From Insolitispirillum peregrinum (lineage in GTDB: Bacteria; Pseudomonadota; Alphaproteobacteria; Rhodospirillales; Rhodospirillaceae), in the NCBI RefSeq assembly GCF_042665255.1, contig NZ_JBHTCD010000001.1: a stretch of 64,000 bases of DNA; one strand, given 5' to 3'. The notes beneath the pieces were generated by a model. That model searched no databases. It worked only from the letters and a program-made list of their open reading frames with translations, and was not told where the DNA came from. Positions 8,135 to 17,515 of this stretch are shown here, one piece after another. How positions within the stretch are numbered: position 1 is the stretch's first letter; each line of letters starts with the position of its first letter. The translations under genes were made by a program, and so were the position numbers.

Positions 8135-10201
8135 GTGCTCAAGTTATCCGCTGTCCTGCAGACCCAGCATTCACCCGCCCGCCGGTCCCGGCATCATTCC
8201 CTCAAGATTGCTTCCCCGGCGTTGCTTCTTGCCGCCCTGCTGGGGCTTTCCTCTCCTTTCCTGCTGCCGGTTGGCGACGGCCCGGCCATTGCGGCGGCGC
8301 AGGCGGCACCCCTGAGCGACGGCGATCAAAGCCTTTATCAGCAGGCCTTTGACCTTGCCACCCGCGGGCAATGGCCGAGCGCCATTTCATTGGCGGATCA
8401 GGCCCGCAATCCTGTTTTGCGTGACGTCCTGCTGTGGCGGTACATGCAACAACCTGATAGCGGCTATAGCTTCGAGACCATTTCAGCCTTTGTGACCACT
8501 CACCCCGGCTGGCCAGCACAGACGACCCTGCTCCGCCGTGCCGAAGACGCCATGAGTGGCGATGAGTCTCCGCAAACGCTGTTGCGCTGGTTTGCCAGCA
8601 ACCCGCCGTTCAGCGCCAAAGGGAAAATGATTCTTGCCACAACGCTAATGGCCACCGGCAAAACCGAACAGGCGATCGAAGTCGCTCGGGATGCATGGGT
8701 CAACGAAGCGTTTTCCGCCAGGGACGAGCAAGAATTTCTGACCCGTTTCTCGTCCTGCCTCACCCTGTCTCACCACCAGCGGCGCGCCAGTGCGTTGTTG
8801 TGGAATGACCATGACGTTTCAGCCGAGCGGATGCTCAAGCTGCTCGACCCCGACCACCGCGCCCTGATCCAGGCCCGGATGGCCTTGCAGCGCCGCGACA
8901 AGGCAGCCAATGCACTGGTCAACAAGGTTCCGGTCGCCCTGCGCAATGACCCCGGCCTGTTGCTCGACCGGATCACCTTCCGCCGCAAACAGGGGCAGGA
9001 AGACGAGGCCATCGAGCTTTTCAAGGCCCGTGAAGCCGATAGCGTACATCCCCAACACTGGTGGCAGGAACGGTCCCTGCTGGCCCGCAGCTACCTCCGG
9101 CGGGGCTTTGTCTCTCAGGCATACCGGCTGGCCGCTGGTCATAAAATGACCTCGGGAACCAGTTATGCCGAAGCTGAATGGCTGGCTGGCTGGATTGCCC
9201 TGAGGTTCCTGAAAGATACGGACACCGCCCTCAAGCACTTTAAACGCGCAGATGCCGTTGTCACCTCGCCAATCAGCGTTGGCCGCGCCGCCTATTGGAC
9301 CGGTCGCGCCGCCGAAGCCGGGGGGCAAAAGGCCGAAGCCCAGCGGTGGTATGCCAAGGCAGCGGAGCAGGCCACCAGCTATTATGGTCAGCTGGCTGCC
9401 GCCCGCCTCGACCCAAGCCAGCGTCCGGGATTGCCCCGTGCCCCGCAAATCACCGACGAAGACCGACGCGCCTTTAACAACAGCGACCTGACCGCGGTCG
9501 TCCGCGCATTGGGGCAGATCAGTCAGGAGGATCAGGCCCGTTCCTTCCTGTTCCGCCTGACCGAAGACGCCCCGACCGAGGGACAACGTGCCCTCGCCGT
9601 CATGCTGGGTACCGAGTTGCGCCCTGATCTGGCCGTCGCCATGTCCCGCCGGGCAGCACAAAAGGGAACGCATGTTCTGGATGTGGCATACCCGATGCCG
9701 GCATCGTTGCAGATTACCGACAACACCCCGGAAAAAGCTCTGGTTCTGTCGGTCATCCGGCAGGAAAGCAATTTCAACAGCCGTGCCATCTCGGGCGCAG
9801 GGGCTCAGGGGTTGATGCAGTTGCTGCCAGCCACCGCCCAGCATGTGGCCAAAAAGCAGGGCATCCCGCATGCGACCTACCAGTTGACCAGCGACCCCAG
9901 TCACAATGTGCAACTGGGCAGCAGTTATCTGGAAGGCCTGATCAACGGTTTTCAGGGGTCATACATCATGGCCGTTGCCGGGTATAATGCCGGCCCCGGT
10001 CGGCCTAAAAACTGGGTGCAGGAATTTGGTGATCCCCGGCAAGGTGAAATCGACCCCATCGACTGGGTTGAAATGATCCCCTTCACCGAAACGCGGAATT
10101 ATGTCCAGCGCGTGCTGGAATCCGTTGCCGTTTATCGCGCCCGACTGAGCAAAAGCGAAATCCGCTACACGCTGGAACAAGACCTCAAACGGGGCGGATA
10201 A
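8135..10201 (+). CDS. Soluble lytic murein transglycosylase (SLT family)
   Basis: Cleaves glycan strands of peptidoglycan in the periplasm. The GTG at 8135 is chosen because GAGGGGAAG lies just before it and it places a signal peptide (hydrophobic run IASPALLLAALLGL, then AAAQA) near the N-terminus; upstream in-frame starts would bury it. A long alpha-helical TPR-like region follows, then the SLT domain with catalytic Glu at about 544 (RQESNF) and GAQGLMQLLPATA. The predicted 688 aa is normal for Slt70-like enzymes. It diverges from dapA. Confidence 0.92.
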   Translation: MLKLSAVLQTQHSPARRSRHHSLKIASPALLLAALLGLSSPFLLPVGDGPAIAAAQAAPLSDGDQSLYQQAFDLATRGQWPSAISLADQARNPVLRDVLLWRYMQQPDSGYSFETISAFVTTHPGWPAQTTLLRRAEDAMSGDESPQTLLRWFASNPPFSAKGKMILATTLMATGKTEQAIEVARDAWVNEAFSARDEQEFLTRFSSCLTLSHHQRRASALLWNDHDVSAERMLKLLDPDHRALIQARMALQRRDKAANALVNKVPVALRNDPGLLLDRITFRRKQGQEDEAIELFKAREADSVHPQHWWQERSLLARSYLRRGFVSQAYRLAAGHKMTSGTSYAEAEWLAGWIALRFLKDTDTALKHFKRADAVVTSPISVGRAAYWTGRAAEAGGQKAEAQRWYAKAAEQATSYYGQLAAARLDPSQRPGLPRAPQITDEDRRAFNNSDLTAVVRALGQISQEDQARSFLFRLTEDAPTEGQRALAVMLGTELRPDLAVAMSRRAAQKGTHVLDVAYPMPASLQITDNTPEKALVLSVIRQESNFNSRAISGAGAQGLMQLLPATAQHVAKKQGIPHATYQLTSDPSHNVQLGSSYLEGLINGFQGSYIMAVAGYNAGPGRPKNWVQEFGDPRQGEIDPIDWVEMIPFTETRNYVQRVLESVAVYRARLSKSEIRYTLEQDLKRGG

Positions 10202-10210
10202 GACGCACGA

Positions 10211-10243
10211 ATGCGCCTGACGGAACCTGTCCGTCAGGCGCAT
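10211..10243. terminator. Hairpin between convergent slt and bactofilin genes
   Basis: A 14-bp perfect stem (ATGCGCCTGACGGA at 10211-10224, complement at 10230-10243) with a 5-base loop. It has no U-run but sits immediately after the transglycosylase stop and between convergent genes, so it probably ends transcripts from one or both sides. Confidence 0.65.
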
Positions 10244-10277
10244 CCAGAACACTGCGTGCGCACTGCTCTAAATAGAC

Positions 10278-10769
10278 TTAACCCGCAGCGGCTTCGGCTT
10301 TTTTGTCCTTGGCATCAATCGCGGTGATCACCGACCGGGCAGATTCGAACCCCAAAGCCGGACTCTTTCCGCTCTCGATGGCCGAAGCCTTTTTGGCGTT
10401 GTCGGTCATGCGGCGGCAGTGGCCTTCCATGAAGGCACCGGGCTCGATGGCCAGACTTTCATGGGTGATGTCACCGACCATATGAGCCGTCGACGCAAGG
10501 AAGACTGTCTTGGCCCGCACCAGACCTTCCAGCTTGCCGTGCAGGCGGACGCTCTCGGCATCGACTTCACCGAAAACAGACCCGTTCGAGCCAATAATCA
10601 ACGCGCTGCAACGAATGTCGCCGCGCACTGTACCGTCGATTTGAATCTCGCCGGTGCTGGCAAGGTCGCCGGTGATGGTCAAGTCTGCACTAATGATGGA
10701 CGGAACAGAGCGCCCTGAATTTTCGGAACGCGTATCGCGGCTGGATGACTTGCTAGCCTTAGAGAACAT
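10278..10769 (-). CDS. Bactofilin (polymer-forming cytoskeletal protein)
   Basis: A 163-aa bactofilin. The central beta-helix shows the repeating hydrophobic pattern (DLTITGDLASTGEIQIDGTV, GDIRCSALIIG, GEVDAESVRLHGKLEG) between disordered ends. Bactofilins polymerise at the membrane and localise envelope enzymes. The ATG at 10769 overlaps the end of the upstream M23 peptidase gene by 11 bp, implying translational coupling. Bactofilin and M23 peptidase working together in cell shaping is known from other alphaproteobacteria. Confidence 0.93.
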   Translation of the reverse strand: MFSKASKSSSRDTRSENSGRSVPSIISADLTITGDLASTGEIQIDGTVRGDIRCSALIIGSNGSVFGEVDAESVRLHGKLEGLVRAKTVFLASTAHMVGDITHESLAIEPGAFMEGHCRRMTDNAKKASAIESGKSPALGFESARSVITAIDAKDKKAEAAAG

Positions 10770-12147
10770 TAATGCCCGCCTTGATAAAAATGGAAGGGTC
10801 ACACGGCTGACCATTCACGATGACTTCGTAGTGGACGTGCGGCCCCGTGCTCCGTCCAGAATTTCCCAACAGGCCGATCCTGGTGTTCCGGTCCACCAGA
10901 TCTCCCTTGCGCACCAAAGTTTTGTAAAGATGACCATAGCGGGTCTTCAACCCGTTTCCGTGGTCAATTTCAACTACCCTGCCATACCGGCCACGCCACC
11001 CGGCAAAAGAGACACGTCCTTCCCCTGTCGCCGCCACCGGGGTTTGATACGGTGCGGATAGATCAAGCCCTTCATGAATGGCCCGATCACCATTCACCGG
11101 GTCAACCCGCACCCCAAACGTACTGGTAACCCGATAATCCCTTAAAGGTTGCCCGATTGGCAGAATTTCCGCCAGCCCTTGCATGCTGTTCCAGCGAGAA
11201 TACTGCTCATTCAGACTGACAAGGGTTTTTGCCGACGGGTCGGCCTGATCAACGGCAGCCAGCGGAATGAACGGCCCGCCCTGGTTAAGGGACGAAGAGC
11301 GGTCTTTCACCAGAGCATCAATGCTCAGACCCGTGCCCTTCAAAGCCTCTTCCAGATCCTGCGACCGGTTGCGGGCGACAGTCGAGAAATTTTTGACCAA
11401 TTGCAATTGAGTGTTTTGCAACTCAGCAATTCGGTTTTCCAGCGTCTTGATCTGTTCCTTCAGCGACTGGCTTTCGCTGGTTGCCAGATCACGCTGTAAT
11501 GCGACCCGGCGGACCTCCAGATCATCGACGCCGCTCTGGTCCGGATCGAAGGTTTCCGCCGCCGTTGCCAGCGTGGTCATTTCCTGCTCAAGCCGCCGAA
11601 GCTGCTGGCGCAACCCGGCTCGCTCCTGCATGGCCCGTTCCCGGTCAAGATCGGTCGCCGCCGAAGCGATATCCTGCGCTCCCTGCCGGGCAGGTTCGGC
11701 AAGGCCCTCCCGGACATTCCGCATGTGCTGCCCCGGTCGATCCTTCCCGACACCATCATTCAAGGCAACAGACGGCACCGTGGCCTGATCGGCCAGAGAA
11801 AGGGATCTGGCATGGTTTTCTTCAAGATTTTCAGTAACTTCTGAAATCTTGTCACGGTAAACCGTGACCTGGGCCAGCAAGCCCTTGTACGCGGTCTGCG
11901 CCCGGGCCACCTCTTCCTGCTTTGTCGCAATGATGGCTTCGTTATTCAGATACATATAGGTGCTGAAACCAACCCAGCCTGCAACCAAAGCCAGAATTGC
12001 CGTTGCAGAAACCTGCGCCGTAGTTGAAAAACGCAGGCTGCGAGTCCGCTCGTCGCTCCGCACCATGACCTGACGCTCAGGAAAAAGGCGCTCAAGGGCC
12101 TTTTGGCTGGGTGACAGGTGGTATTTACGCGGATCGAAGTCTGACAT
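10759..12147 (-). CDS. Membrane-anchored M23 (LytM) peptidase
   Basis: A 462-aa murein endopeptidase. It has a short cytoplasmic N-terminus, one membrane helix near residues 45-70 (ATAILALVAGWVGFSTYMYL), long coiled coils at about 75-270, and a C-terminal LytM domain. The zinc ligands are present: H-x3-D in IHEGLDLSAP and H-x-H in PHVHYEV, so the domain should be active. The short cytosolic segment is where a bactofilin could bind, consistent with the overlapping bactofilin gene downstream. Confidence 0.93.
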   Translation of the reverse strand: MSDFDPRKYHLSPSQKALERLFPERQVMVRSDERTRSLRFSTTAQVSATAILALVAGWVGFSTYMYLNNEAIIATKQEEVARAQTAYKGLLAQVTVYRDKISEVTENLEENHARSLSLADQATVPSVALNDGVGKDRPGQHMRNVREGLAEPARQGAQDIASAATDLDRERAMQERAGLRQQLRRLEQEMTTLATAAETFDPDQSGVDDLEVRRVALQRDLATSESQSLKEQIKTLENRIAELQNTQLQLVKNFSTVARNRSQDLEEALKGTGLSIDALVKDRSSSLNQGGPFIPLAAVDQADPSAKTLVSLNEQYSRWNSMQGLAEILPIGQPLRDYRVTSTFGVRVDPVNGDRAIHEGLDLSAPYQTPVAATGEGRVSFAGWRGRYGRVVEIDHGNGLKTRYGHLYKTLVRKGDLVDRNTRIGLLGNSGRSTGPHVHYEVIVNGQPCDPSIFIKAGINVL

Positions 12148-12286
12148 GCTTATCCTTTGTCACAGGGGCGCACCCCGTCTGAAAGGCGGGCGGTTTTCAT
12201 GAGCATATTATCAGCCAAGGTACCTTTCCCTCGCACGGTATATCAAGTAAAAGCGTCATACAGTCTCAAAATTCAAGAGCATTCCC

Positions 12287-12832
12287 ATGCACGCACCCCC
12301 GCCCGCGCCGCCGGCTCCCCCTATAGTTGAAAGAGGCCGGAAGACTGTTTCATTCTCATTACTCATGTTGGTGACCTGGCTTGGTTCGGGCCTGTCGCCC
12401 AAGGCACCGGGAACGTTCGGAACGCTTGCAGCTTTACCATTTGCGTGGGGAATCATAACACTGTCCGGTGATGCTGATGCCGGGTATGTACTGCTCTATG
12501 CCGCCCTCGCCGTTTTTGGCATCGGATGGTGGGGCAGCGCCCTCTATGTCAGGAAAACCAATACCCAGGACCCTGGACTTATTGTAATTGATGAGGTTGC
12601 CGGGGTCTGGATGACCATTGCCCTGTGCCTGCTGAGTGTCGGCCAACCGGCGTATGTCCTTTCTTTTGTTGCCTTTCGCATTTTTGACATCCTGAAGCCC
12701 TGGCCCATTTGCTGGTTTGACCGCACCATTCATGGTGGCCTGGGGATCATGCTCGATGATCTGCTGGCTGGCGCACTTGCCGCTATACCCATTATTATAA
12801 TACTGTCTCTGACAACTCTCCCCCTTCCCTGA
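12287..12832 (+). CDS. pgpA: Phosphatidylglycerophosphatase A
   Basis: Dephosphorylates phosphatidylglycerol phosphate in the inner membrane. The 181-aa protein has the PgpA pattern GSGLSPKAPGTFGTLAALP, the acidic motif DEVAGVWMT, and FRIFDILKPWP, with several membrane helices. It is followed 29 bp later by pncC, a frequent neighbour in alphaproteobacteria. Confidence 0.93.
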   Translation: MHAPPPAPPAPPIVERGRKTVSFSLLMLVTWLGSGLSPKAPGTFGTLAALPFAWGIITLSGDADAGYVLLYAALAVFGIGWWGSALYVRKTNTQDPGLIVIDEVAGVWMTIALCLLSVGQPAYVLSFVAFRIFDILKPWPICWFDRTIHGGLGIMLDDLLAGALAAIPIIIILSLTTLPLP

Positions 12833-12861
12833 TTATCCAAGGCGATAACAAGAGGCCCACC

Positions 12862-13362
12862 ATGGCATTTTTCCCCTCCTCGGCGCTGGATCTGGCTGAA
12901 AACGTTCTCAAGGCCTGCCGTGAGCGAGGTATTCTGCTCGTCACGGCTGAATCCTGCACTGGCGGCCTGATCGGAGCGATTATCACCGCCATTCCGGGCA
13001 GCTCGGACGTTTTTCATGCGGGCTATGTGACCTATGGCAACAGCGCCAAAGAAACCATGCTGGAAATCCCTCCGTCCCTGATCCGACGGGACGGAGCGGT
13101 CAGCGAAGCTGTTGCCTTTGCGATGGCCCGTGGTGCGCTGGAAGAAAGCCCGGCGGGTGTGGCTGTTGCCGTTACCGGCGTCGCGGGGCCCGGAGGCGGC
13201 AGCGAGAACAAGCCGGTTGGAACGGTCCATATTGCAGTGGTGACAGAAGGCGGCAACACACTGCACCGGATCTGCCTGTTTGATGGTGATCGTGATGGCA
13301 TCCGCCTGCAAACTGCCGAGATGGCCATGCGGTTGGTGCTGGAAATTCTTGGCGCCGAATAA
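12862..13362 (+). CDS. pncC: Nicotinamide-nucleotide amidase (CinA C-terminal domain)
   Basis: Hydrolyses NMN to nicotinate mononucleotide and ammonia in pyridine-nucleotide salvage. The 166-aa stand-alone CinA-C domain shows TAESCTGGLIG (nucleophile S31), GYVTYGNSAK, and the glycine-rich AVTGVAGPGGGSENKPVGTV. The N-terminal competence domain of full-length CinA is absent, which is normal in this group. Confidence 0.93.
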   Translation: MAFFPSSALDLAENVLKACRERGILLVTAESCTGGLIGAIITAIPGSSDVFHAGYVTYGNSAKETMLEIPPSLIRRDGAVSEAVAFAMARGALEESPAGVAVAVTGVAGPGGGSENKPVGTVHIAVVTEGGNTLHRICLFDGDRDGIRLQTAEMAMRLVLEILGAE

Positions 13363-13602
13363 GCCCCCCCACCCCTGTGGTTGTGGGGTTATGAGCAATC
13401 ATGACCCCAGACGCCCCTGCCCTGTAAACAGATTGCGGCGCTTGAGGGTTTTGTTGGCTTTGTAATTTGCTATGGCGCTTTCTTTGTTTACCCTTTCCAA
13501 GAGTCTTCGTGCTTAAGTCGCATAATTTATCTTCTGGATAGTTATTTATGCAAAAGGAACAGCTCGTTCGTAAAAGATCGAGAATGGATGAGAATAAAAG
13601 TA

Positions 13603-13641
13603 GCAGGAGGCGTTTTCACTCAGTGTGAAGACGCCTCCTGC
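13603..13641 (-). terminator. Terminator of the small DUF6898-like gene
   Basis: A 17-bp stem with one mismatch: GCAGGAGGCGTTTTCAC at 13603-13619 pairs with 13625-13641 around a 5-base loop. On the minus strand it is followed by TACTTTTATTC. It begins 3 bp after the stop codon of the minus-strand gene. Confidence 0.85.
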
Positions 13642-13644
13642 CCA

Positions 13645-13851
13645 CTACGGCTTTTTCTCCAGCATGAAGCGAAGCTTCCGCAAAGCCGCTTGCTGCATTG
13701 ATGTCTTATGCAGGTTTGCCGGACAGATCACCGTCACTTCGGTGTTGCTGGAAACATGGAGTGCGGACACTCGCGCAGATGCTCCAAACACTTTGATTTC
13801 GAATAAAACTTCACCCAAACCGGAACCGCCGGTTGGCACATTTGCAGGCAT
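13645..13851 (-). CDS. Small DUF6898-like protein
   Basis: A 68-aa protein with the pattern GEVLFEIKVFGASARVSAL, NTEVTVICPAN and ALRKLRFMLEKK. This matches my memory of small alphaproteobacterial DUF6898 proteins, which have no assigned function. A real gene is supported by AGGA five bases before the ATG and by a strong terminator directly after the stop. The family assignment is from memory and moderately certain. Confidence 0.65.
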   Translation of the reverse strand: MPANVPTGGSGLGEVLFEIKVFGASARVSALHVSSNTEVTVICPANLHKTSMQQAALRKLRFMLEKKP

Positions 13852-13870
13852 GATCCTGTCTCGCCGCAGA

Positions 13871-13921
13871 AAAAAGAGGCCTCAGCATGGCGCGAACCGT
13901 CCAGAGCGTAAAGCCTCTTTT
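13871..13921 (-). terminator. Probable terminator of the valine-catabolic operon
   Basis: AAAAAGAGGC at 13871-13880 pairs with GCCTCTTTT at 13913-13921, enclosing a 32-base loop. Read on the minus strand the stem ends in a run of U. It lies about 115 bp past the 3-hydroxyisobutyrate dehydrogenase stop. Confidence 0.55.
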
Positions 13922-14036
13922 CCTGTAACCTGAGTGCATTCAAAACCTTGACCGTGAACCCGCAGGACGCAGAGCCCTGCTCCAAAGCCATTTTTTTTCA
14001 AACACCTGTCGTCATCTGCTGATCGTACCGAACAGC

Positions 14037-14939
14037 TCAGGCATCCCGGCCCAGACTGCCGTCCAGCATCTTGATGATCCCCGAAAAGTCCATACCCCCA
14101 TGCCCCTGGGCACTGAACAACTGGTACAGGGCCTCAGCCGCCCCGCCCAACGGCGTCGCGGCCCCAACCTTTGCCGCCGCATCCTGCGCCAGCTTCAGGT
14201 CTTTCAGCATCATATCGGCAGCAAAACCCGGCTGATAGGCCCGATTGGCCGGCGACGCCGGAACCGGCCCCGGAACAGGGCAGTATGAGGTCATCGACCA
14301 GTTCTGCCCCGATGCCTTGGAGCTGATATCGAATAGTTTCTGGGCATCAAGCCCCAACCGGCCAGCAAGGGCAAAAGCCTCGCAAGTCCCGATCATGCCG
14401 ATCCCCAACAGCATGTTGTTGCAGATTTTTGCTGCCTGCCCGTTCCCTGCCCCACCAGCATGGACAATGGTCTTTCCCATCGCCTGCAGATAAGGCTGAG
14501 CCGCCTCAAAGGATACATCCGGTCCGCCGACCATAAAAGTCAGGGTTCCCGCCTCGGCCCCGCCAACACCACCGGAAACCGGGGCATCAATCATGGCCAT
14601 GCCAGCCTCTTCACAGGCCTTTGCCACCACGCGGGCAGAATCCACATCGATGGTCGAGCAATCAATCATCAACGTCCCCGGCCGGGCATGGGCCAGAACG
14701 CCCTCGGGACCGGTATAAACAGCCCGCACATGGGTTCCGGCCGGCAGCATGCTGACCACCACATCAACGTCAGATGCCGCCTCGGCAACACTGGGAACGA
14801 TCGTGCATCCACGCTCGCGGGCACGCGCGCAGGCAGCTTCGCCCAGATCGAACGCCTTGACCGCAAAACCGGCCTTCACCAGGTTGGCGGCCATCGGGCC
14901 ACCCATGTTGCCCAGACCGATAAACCCAACACTTGCCAT
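14037..14939 (-). CDS. mmsB: 3-hydroxyisobutyrate dehydrogenase
   Basis: Oxidises 3-hydroxyisobutyrate to methylmalonate semialdehyde with NAD+. The 300-aa protein has the Rossmann start GFIGLGNMGGPMAANL, the substrate loop DAPVSGGVGGAEAGTL, and the catalytic Lys in GQAAKICNN. It is the third gene of an operon with isobutyryl-CoA dehydrogenase and the CoA hydrolase, which supports a role in valine breakdown rather than in a related beta-hydroxyacid pathway. Confidence 0.93.
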   Translation of the reverse strand: MASVGFIGLGNMGGPMAANLVKAGFAVKAFDLGEAACARARERGCTIVPSVAEAASDVDVVVSMLPAGTHVRAVYTGPEGVLAHARPGTLMIDCSTIDVDSARVVAKACEEAGMAMIDAPVSGGVGGAEAGTLTFMVGGPDVSFEAAQPYLQAMGKTIVHAGGAGNGQAAKICNNMLLGIGMIGTCEAFALAGRLGLDAQKLFDISSKASGQNWSMTSYCPVPGPVPASPANRAYQPGFAADMMLKDLKLAQDAAAKVGAATPLGGAAEALYQLFSAQGHGGMDFSGIIKMLDGSLGRDA

Positions 14940-14996
14940 AGGACGTCTCCCGTCATTGTTATGATGAAGACAGGCAGGCTTGTGCCCGCCCTGCCT

Positions 14997-16085
14997 TTAC
15001 GACAGCTCCAGATCTCCCCCCGGCAAGGGGGCAAACAGAGCATCAACCACCGCGTTGTCCACCTCGGCCAGCGAGGCCGCAGACCAGCGCGGTGCATTAT
15101 CCTTGTCCACGATCACTGCCCGCACCCCTTCGGCAAAGTCGGGACCGGCGGCAAGGCGCTGGGAAACACGCCATTCGACCTGCATGCAGCGATCAAATTC
15201 CAGCTGAGCCCCCAGTTGCAGTTGCCGGAAGGTCACCTTCAGGGCAAAGGGAGACTTGCTGGCCAGAATTTTTGCCTGCTCCTGCGCCCATGGGCGACCA
15301 TCGCTGAGCAAGGCTTCCATGATCTCTTCGACACTGGCCCGGTTGAACAGGTGTTCGATGTCATCCTGATGGCGTTCCAGCGCCCCGGTTCCCGGATCCT
15401 CATGGAACATTTCAAGAATGCAGGTCACTGCCGTCTGCAACTGGTCCGGCGTCAATTCTTCACGCTCGGCCTCACGCAGCGCCGCAACCACCTCGTCCCG
15501 CCGTTCGCTGGGAATGACGTGGGTGGCAATCCCGATCGCATAGGCATCTGCTGCCTTCAGCCGTGCACCGGTCAGCCCCAGAAACAGCCCGACATGCCCG
15601 GGCAGGCGGGGCAGGAAATACGTCCCCCCCACATCCGGGATCATCCCGATGCCGGTTTCCGGCATCGCAAACAGCGTCCGTTCCGTGGCAACCCGGTGCG
15701 AGCCATGAATGGAAATACCAACCCCACCGCCCATGGTGATGCCGTCCATCAGGGCGACATAGGGTTTGGGATAGGTCCGAATCAGGCGGTTCAGGCGGTA
15801 TTCCTCGGCAAAAAAGGTCCGCAGGGTTTCCAGATCGCCTGTCCGGTTGGCATCCCACAGGGCACGAATGTCCCCCCCGGCACAAAACGCCTTGTCCCCG
15901 GCCCCCTCGACCACCACACAATGCACGCTGTCATCCGCCGCCCATTGCCGCAGCATCGGGTCCAACTGACGAACCTTGTTCAATGACAAGGCGTTCAGTG
16001 CCCTTGGCCGGTTCAGCAGGACCGTGGCCAGCCCATCGGCAGATGCGAACAGGATTTCACCAGCGGTTTCAGTCTCGACGCTCAT
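14997..16085 (-). CDS. 3-hydroxyisobutyryl-CoA hydrolase
   Basis: A crotonase-fold thioesterase that releases 3-hydroxyisobutyrate. The 362-aa sequence has GAGDKAFCAGGDIRAL (oxyanion hole), GGGVGISIHGSHRVA and the HIBCH-type PETGIGMIPDVGGTYFLPR. The length matches HIBCH rather than a 260-aa enoyl-CoA hydratase. It lies between the acyl-CoA dehydrogenase and mmsB, the expected pathway order. No separate enoyl-CoA hydratase for the middle step is in the operon. Confidence 0.92.
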   Translation of the reverse strand: MSVETETAGEILFASADGLATVLLNRPRALNALSLNKVRQLDPMLRQWAADDSVHCVVVEGAGDKAFCAGGDIRALWDANRTGDLETLRTFFAEEYRLNRLIRTYPKPYVALMDGITMGGGVGISIHGSHRVATERTLFAMPETGIGMIPDVGGTYFLPRLPGHVGLFLGLTGARLKAADAYAIGIATHVIPSERRDEVVAALREAEREELTPDQLQTAVTCILEMFHEDPGTGALERHQDDIEHLFNRASVEEIMEALLSDGRPWAQEQAKILASKSPFALKVTFRQLQLGAQLEFDRCMQVEWRVSQRLAAGPDFAEGVRAVIVDKDNAPRWSAASLAEVDNAVVDALFAPLPGGDLELS

Positions 16086-16124
16086 CGCGAGCTCCCTCTG
16101 CGCATATCAGATGTTCCCATGCTC

Positions 16125-17261
16125 TCAGGACAGCATCTTTCGCGCAATGATCACGCGCATGATTTCGTTGGTTCCCTCCAGAATCTGGTGAACCCGCAGA
16201 TCACGCAGCAGGCGTTCGATGGGATATTCCCGGATATACCCGTAACCACCATGCAGCTGGAGAGAGTCATTGCAAATCCTGAACCCGGCATCGGTAGCGT
16301 AGCGCTTGGCCATCGCACAGAGCTTGGTAGCATCGGACTCTTTGGCATCCAGCGCCGTGGCCGCGCGGTGCAGCAGCAACCGGGCCGCCGTCAGGTCGGT
16401 TTCCATATCTGCCAGCTTGAATTGCAGGGCCTGGAATTCCACCAGAGCCTTGCCGAACTGCTTGCGCACCTGCGCATAGTCCAGTGCGGCTGCCAAGGCC
16501 GCCTTTGCGCCGCCCAACGAGCAGGCCCCGATGTTCAAACGTCCGCCGTCCAGCCCCATCATGGCGATTTTGAAACCATCGCCCTCTTCACCCAGACGAT
16601 TGGCAACCGGAACCCGACAATCCTCGAAAATCACCGCAGCGGTGGGCTGGCTGTTCCAGCCCATCTTTTCTTCCTGCTTGCCAAACGACAGTCCGGGCGT
16701 TCCTTTGGGGACAATCAGCGTTGAGATGCCTTTCGGACCATCGCCACCGGTTCGGACCATCACCACATAGACATCCGATCGTCCGCCCCCGGAAATGAAC
16801 GCCTTGGAGCCATTCAGCACATAATGGTCACCGTCCCGCTCGGCGCGGGTCTTCAGGCTGGCGGCATCCGAACCGGCACCCGGCTCGGTCAGGCAATAGC
16901 TGGCAAAATGCTCCATGGTACACAGGGATGGCAACCACATCCGGCGCTGCTCATCCGACCCGAAGCGGTCGATCATCCACGATGCCATGTTGTGGATCGA
17001 GATGTAGGCTGCGGTTGACGGGCAGGCACTCGCCAGTTCTTCAAAAATCACCGCCGCATCCAGCCGTCCCAGACCGCTGCCGCCAACGTCTTCGCGCACA
17101 TAGATACCGGCAAAGCCCAGCCCGGCGGCCTTGCGCAGGGTATCTTCGGGAAAAATGTGATGTTCATCCCAATCCTTGGCATGGGGGGCCATTTCGTTCC
17201 TGGCAAAATCCCGGGCCACGTCCTGAAACTGGCGCTGATCGTCTGACAGCTGAAAATCCAT
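16125..17261 (-). CDS. Isobutyryl-CoA dehydrogenase-type acyl-CoA dehydrogenase
   Basis: A 378-aa FAD enzyme that desaturates acyl-CoA and passes electrons to ETF (etfBA is at 51 kb). Signatures are CLTEPGAGSDAASLKT, GWNSQPTAAVIFEDC, QVRKQFGK, LHGGYGYIREYP, and the catalytic Glu in LEGTNEIMR. The ATG at 17261 is used because GGAGG lies 5 bases before it and MDFQLSDDQ is the usual N-terminus. The valine pathway role follows from the two downstream genes. Confidence 0.9.
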   Translation of the reverse strand: MDFQLSDDQRQFQDVARDFARNEMAPHAKDWDEHHIFPEDTLRKAAGLGFAGIYVREDVGGSGLGRLDAAVIFEELASACPSTAAYISIHNMASWMIDRFGSDEQRRMWLPSLCTMEHFASYCLTEPGAGSDAASLKTRAERDGDHYVLNGSKAFISGGGRSDVYVVMVRTGGDGPKGISTLIVPKGTPGLSFGKQEEKMGWNSQPTAAVIFEDCRVPVANRLGEEGDGFKIAMMGLDGGRLNIGACSLGGAKAALAAALDYAQVRKQFGKALVEFQALQFKLADMETDLTAARLLLHRAATALDAKESDATKLCAMAKRYATDAGFRICNDSLQLHGGYGYIREYPIERLLRDLRVHQILEGTNEIMRVIIARKMLS

Positions 17262-17376
17262 CACATCCTCCATCGGCATTTCTTGTCGCCCCTTGTGTGC
17301 ATCCGGCCCGACTGGACACGGCCTGCAGGCGACCTGTTTTGTCTGATCATAGCTTTTTTGTACGCGTGGTCAATCA

Positions 17377-17386
17377 TTGTATACAA
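17377..17386. promoter_or_regulatory. GntR-type operator candidate upstream of the valine operon
   Basis: A perfect palindrome TTGTATACAA at 17377-17386. Related half-sites follow at about 17396-17409 (GTATTCCATACAC) and 17432-17438 (TTGTATA). It sits in the divergent region between the acyl-CoA dehydrogenase and the chemoreceptor. FCD-type GntR regulators often bind GTATAC-centred sites, and a similar site precedes the GntR gene at 25.4 kb. Confidence 0.5.
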
Positions 17387-17515
17387 AATTTTATCGTATT
17401 CCATACACAAGGCCTGTGGTCGATGCCACCCTTGTATATTCCCCAATATGGCTCATATTAACCGGCCGATACCGCCCTGCCGGATCACGCCATCCCTTGC
17501 GCACGGAGCCCCAGA

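Noticed and set aside
10340..10360. A tRNA T-loop-like string (ATTCGAACCCC)
   Set aside because: It lies inside the bactofilin coding sequence and no cloverleaf can be built around it.
14460..15986. A 508-codon + strand frame opposite mmsB and the CoA hydrolase
   Set aside because: Antisense shadow of two intact catabolic genes, with no recognisable domain.
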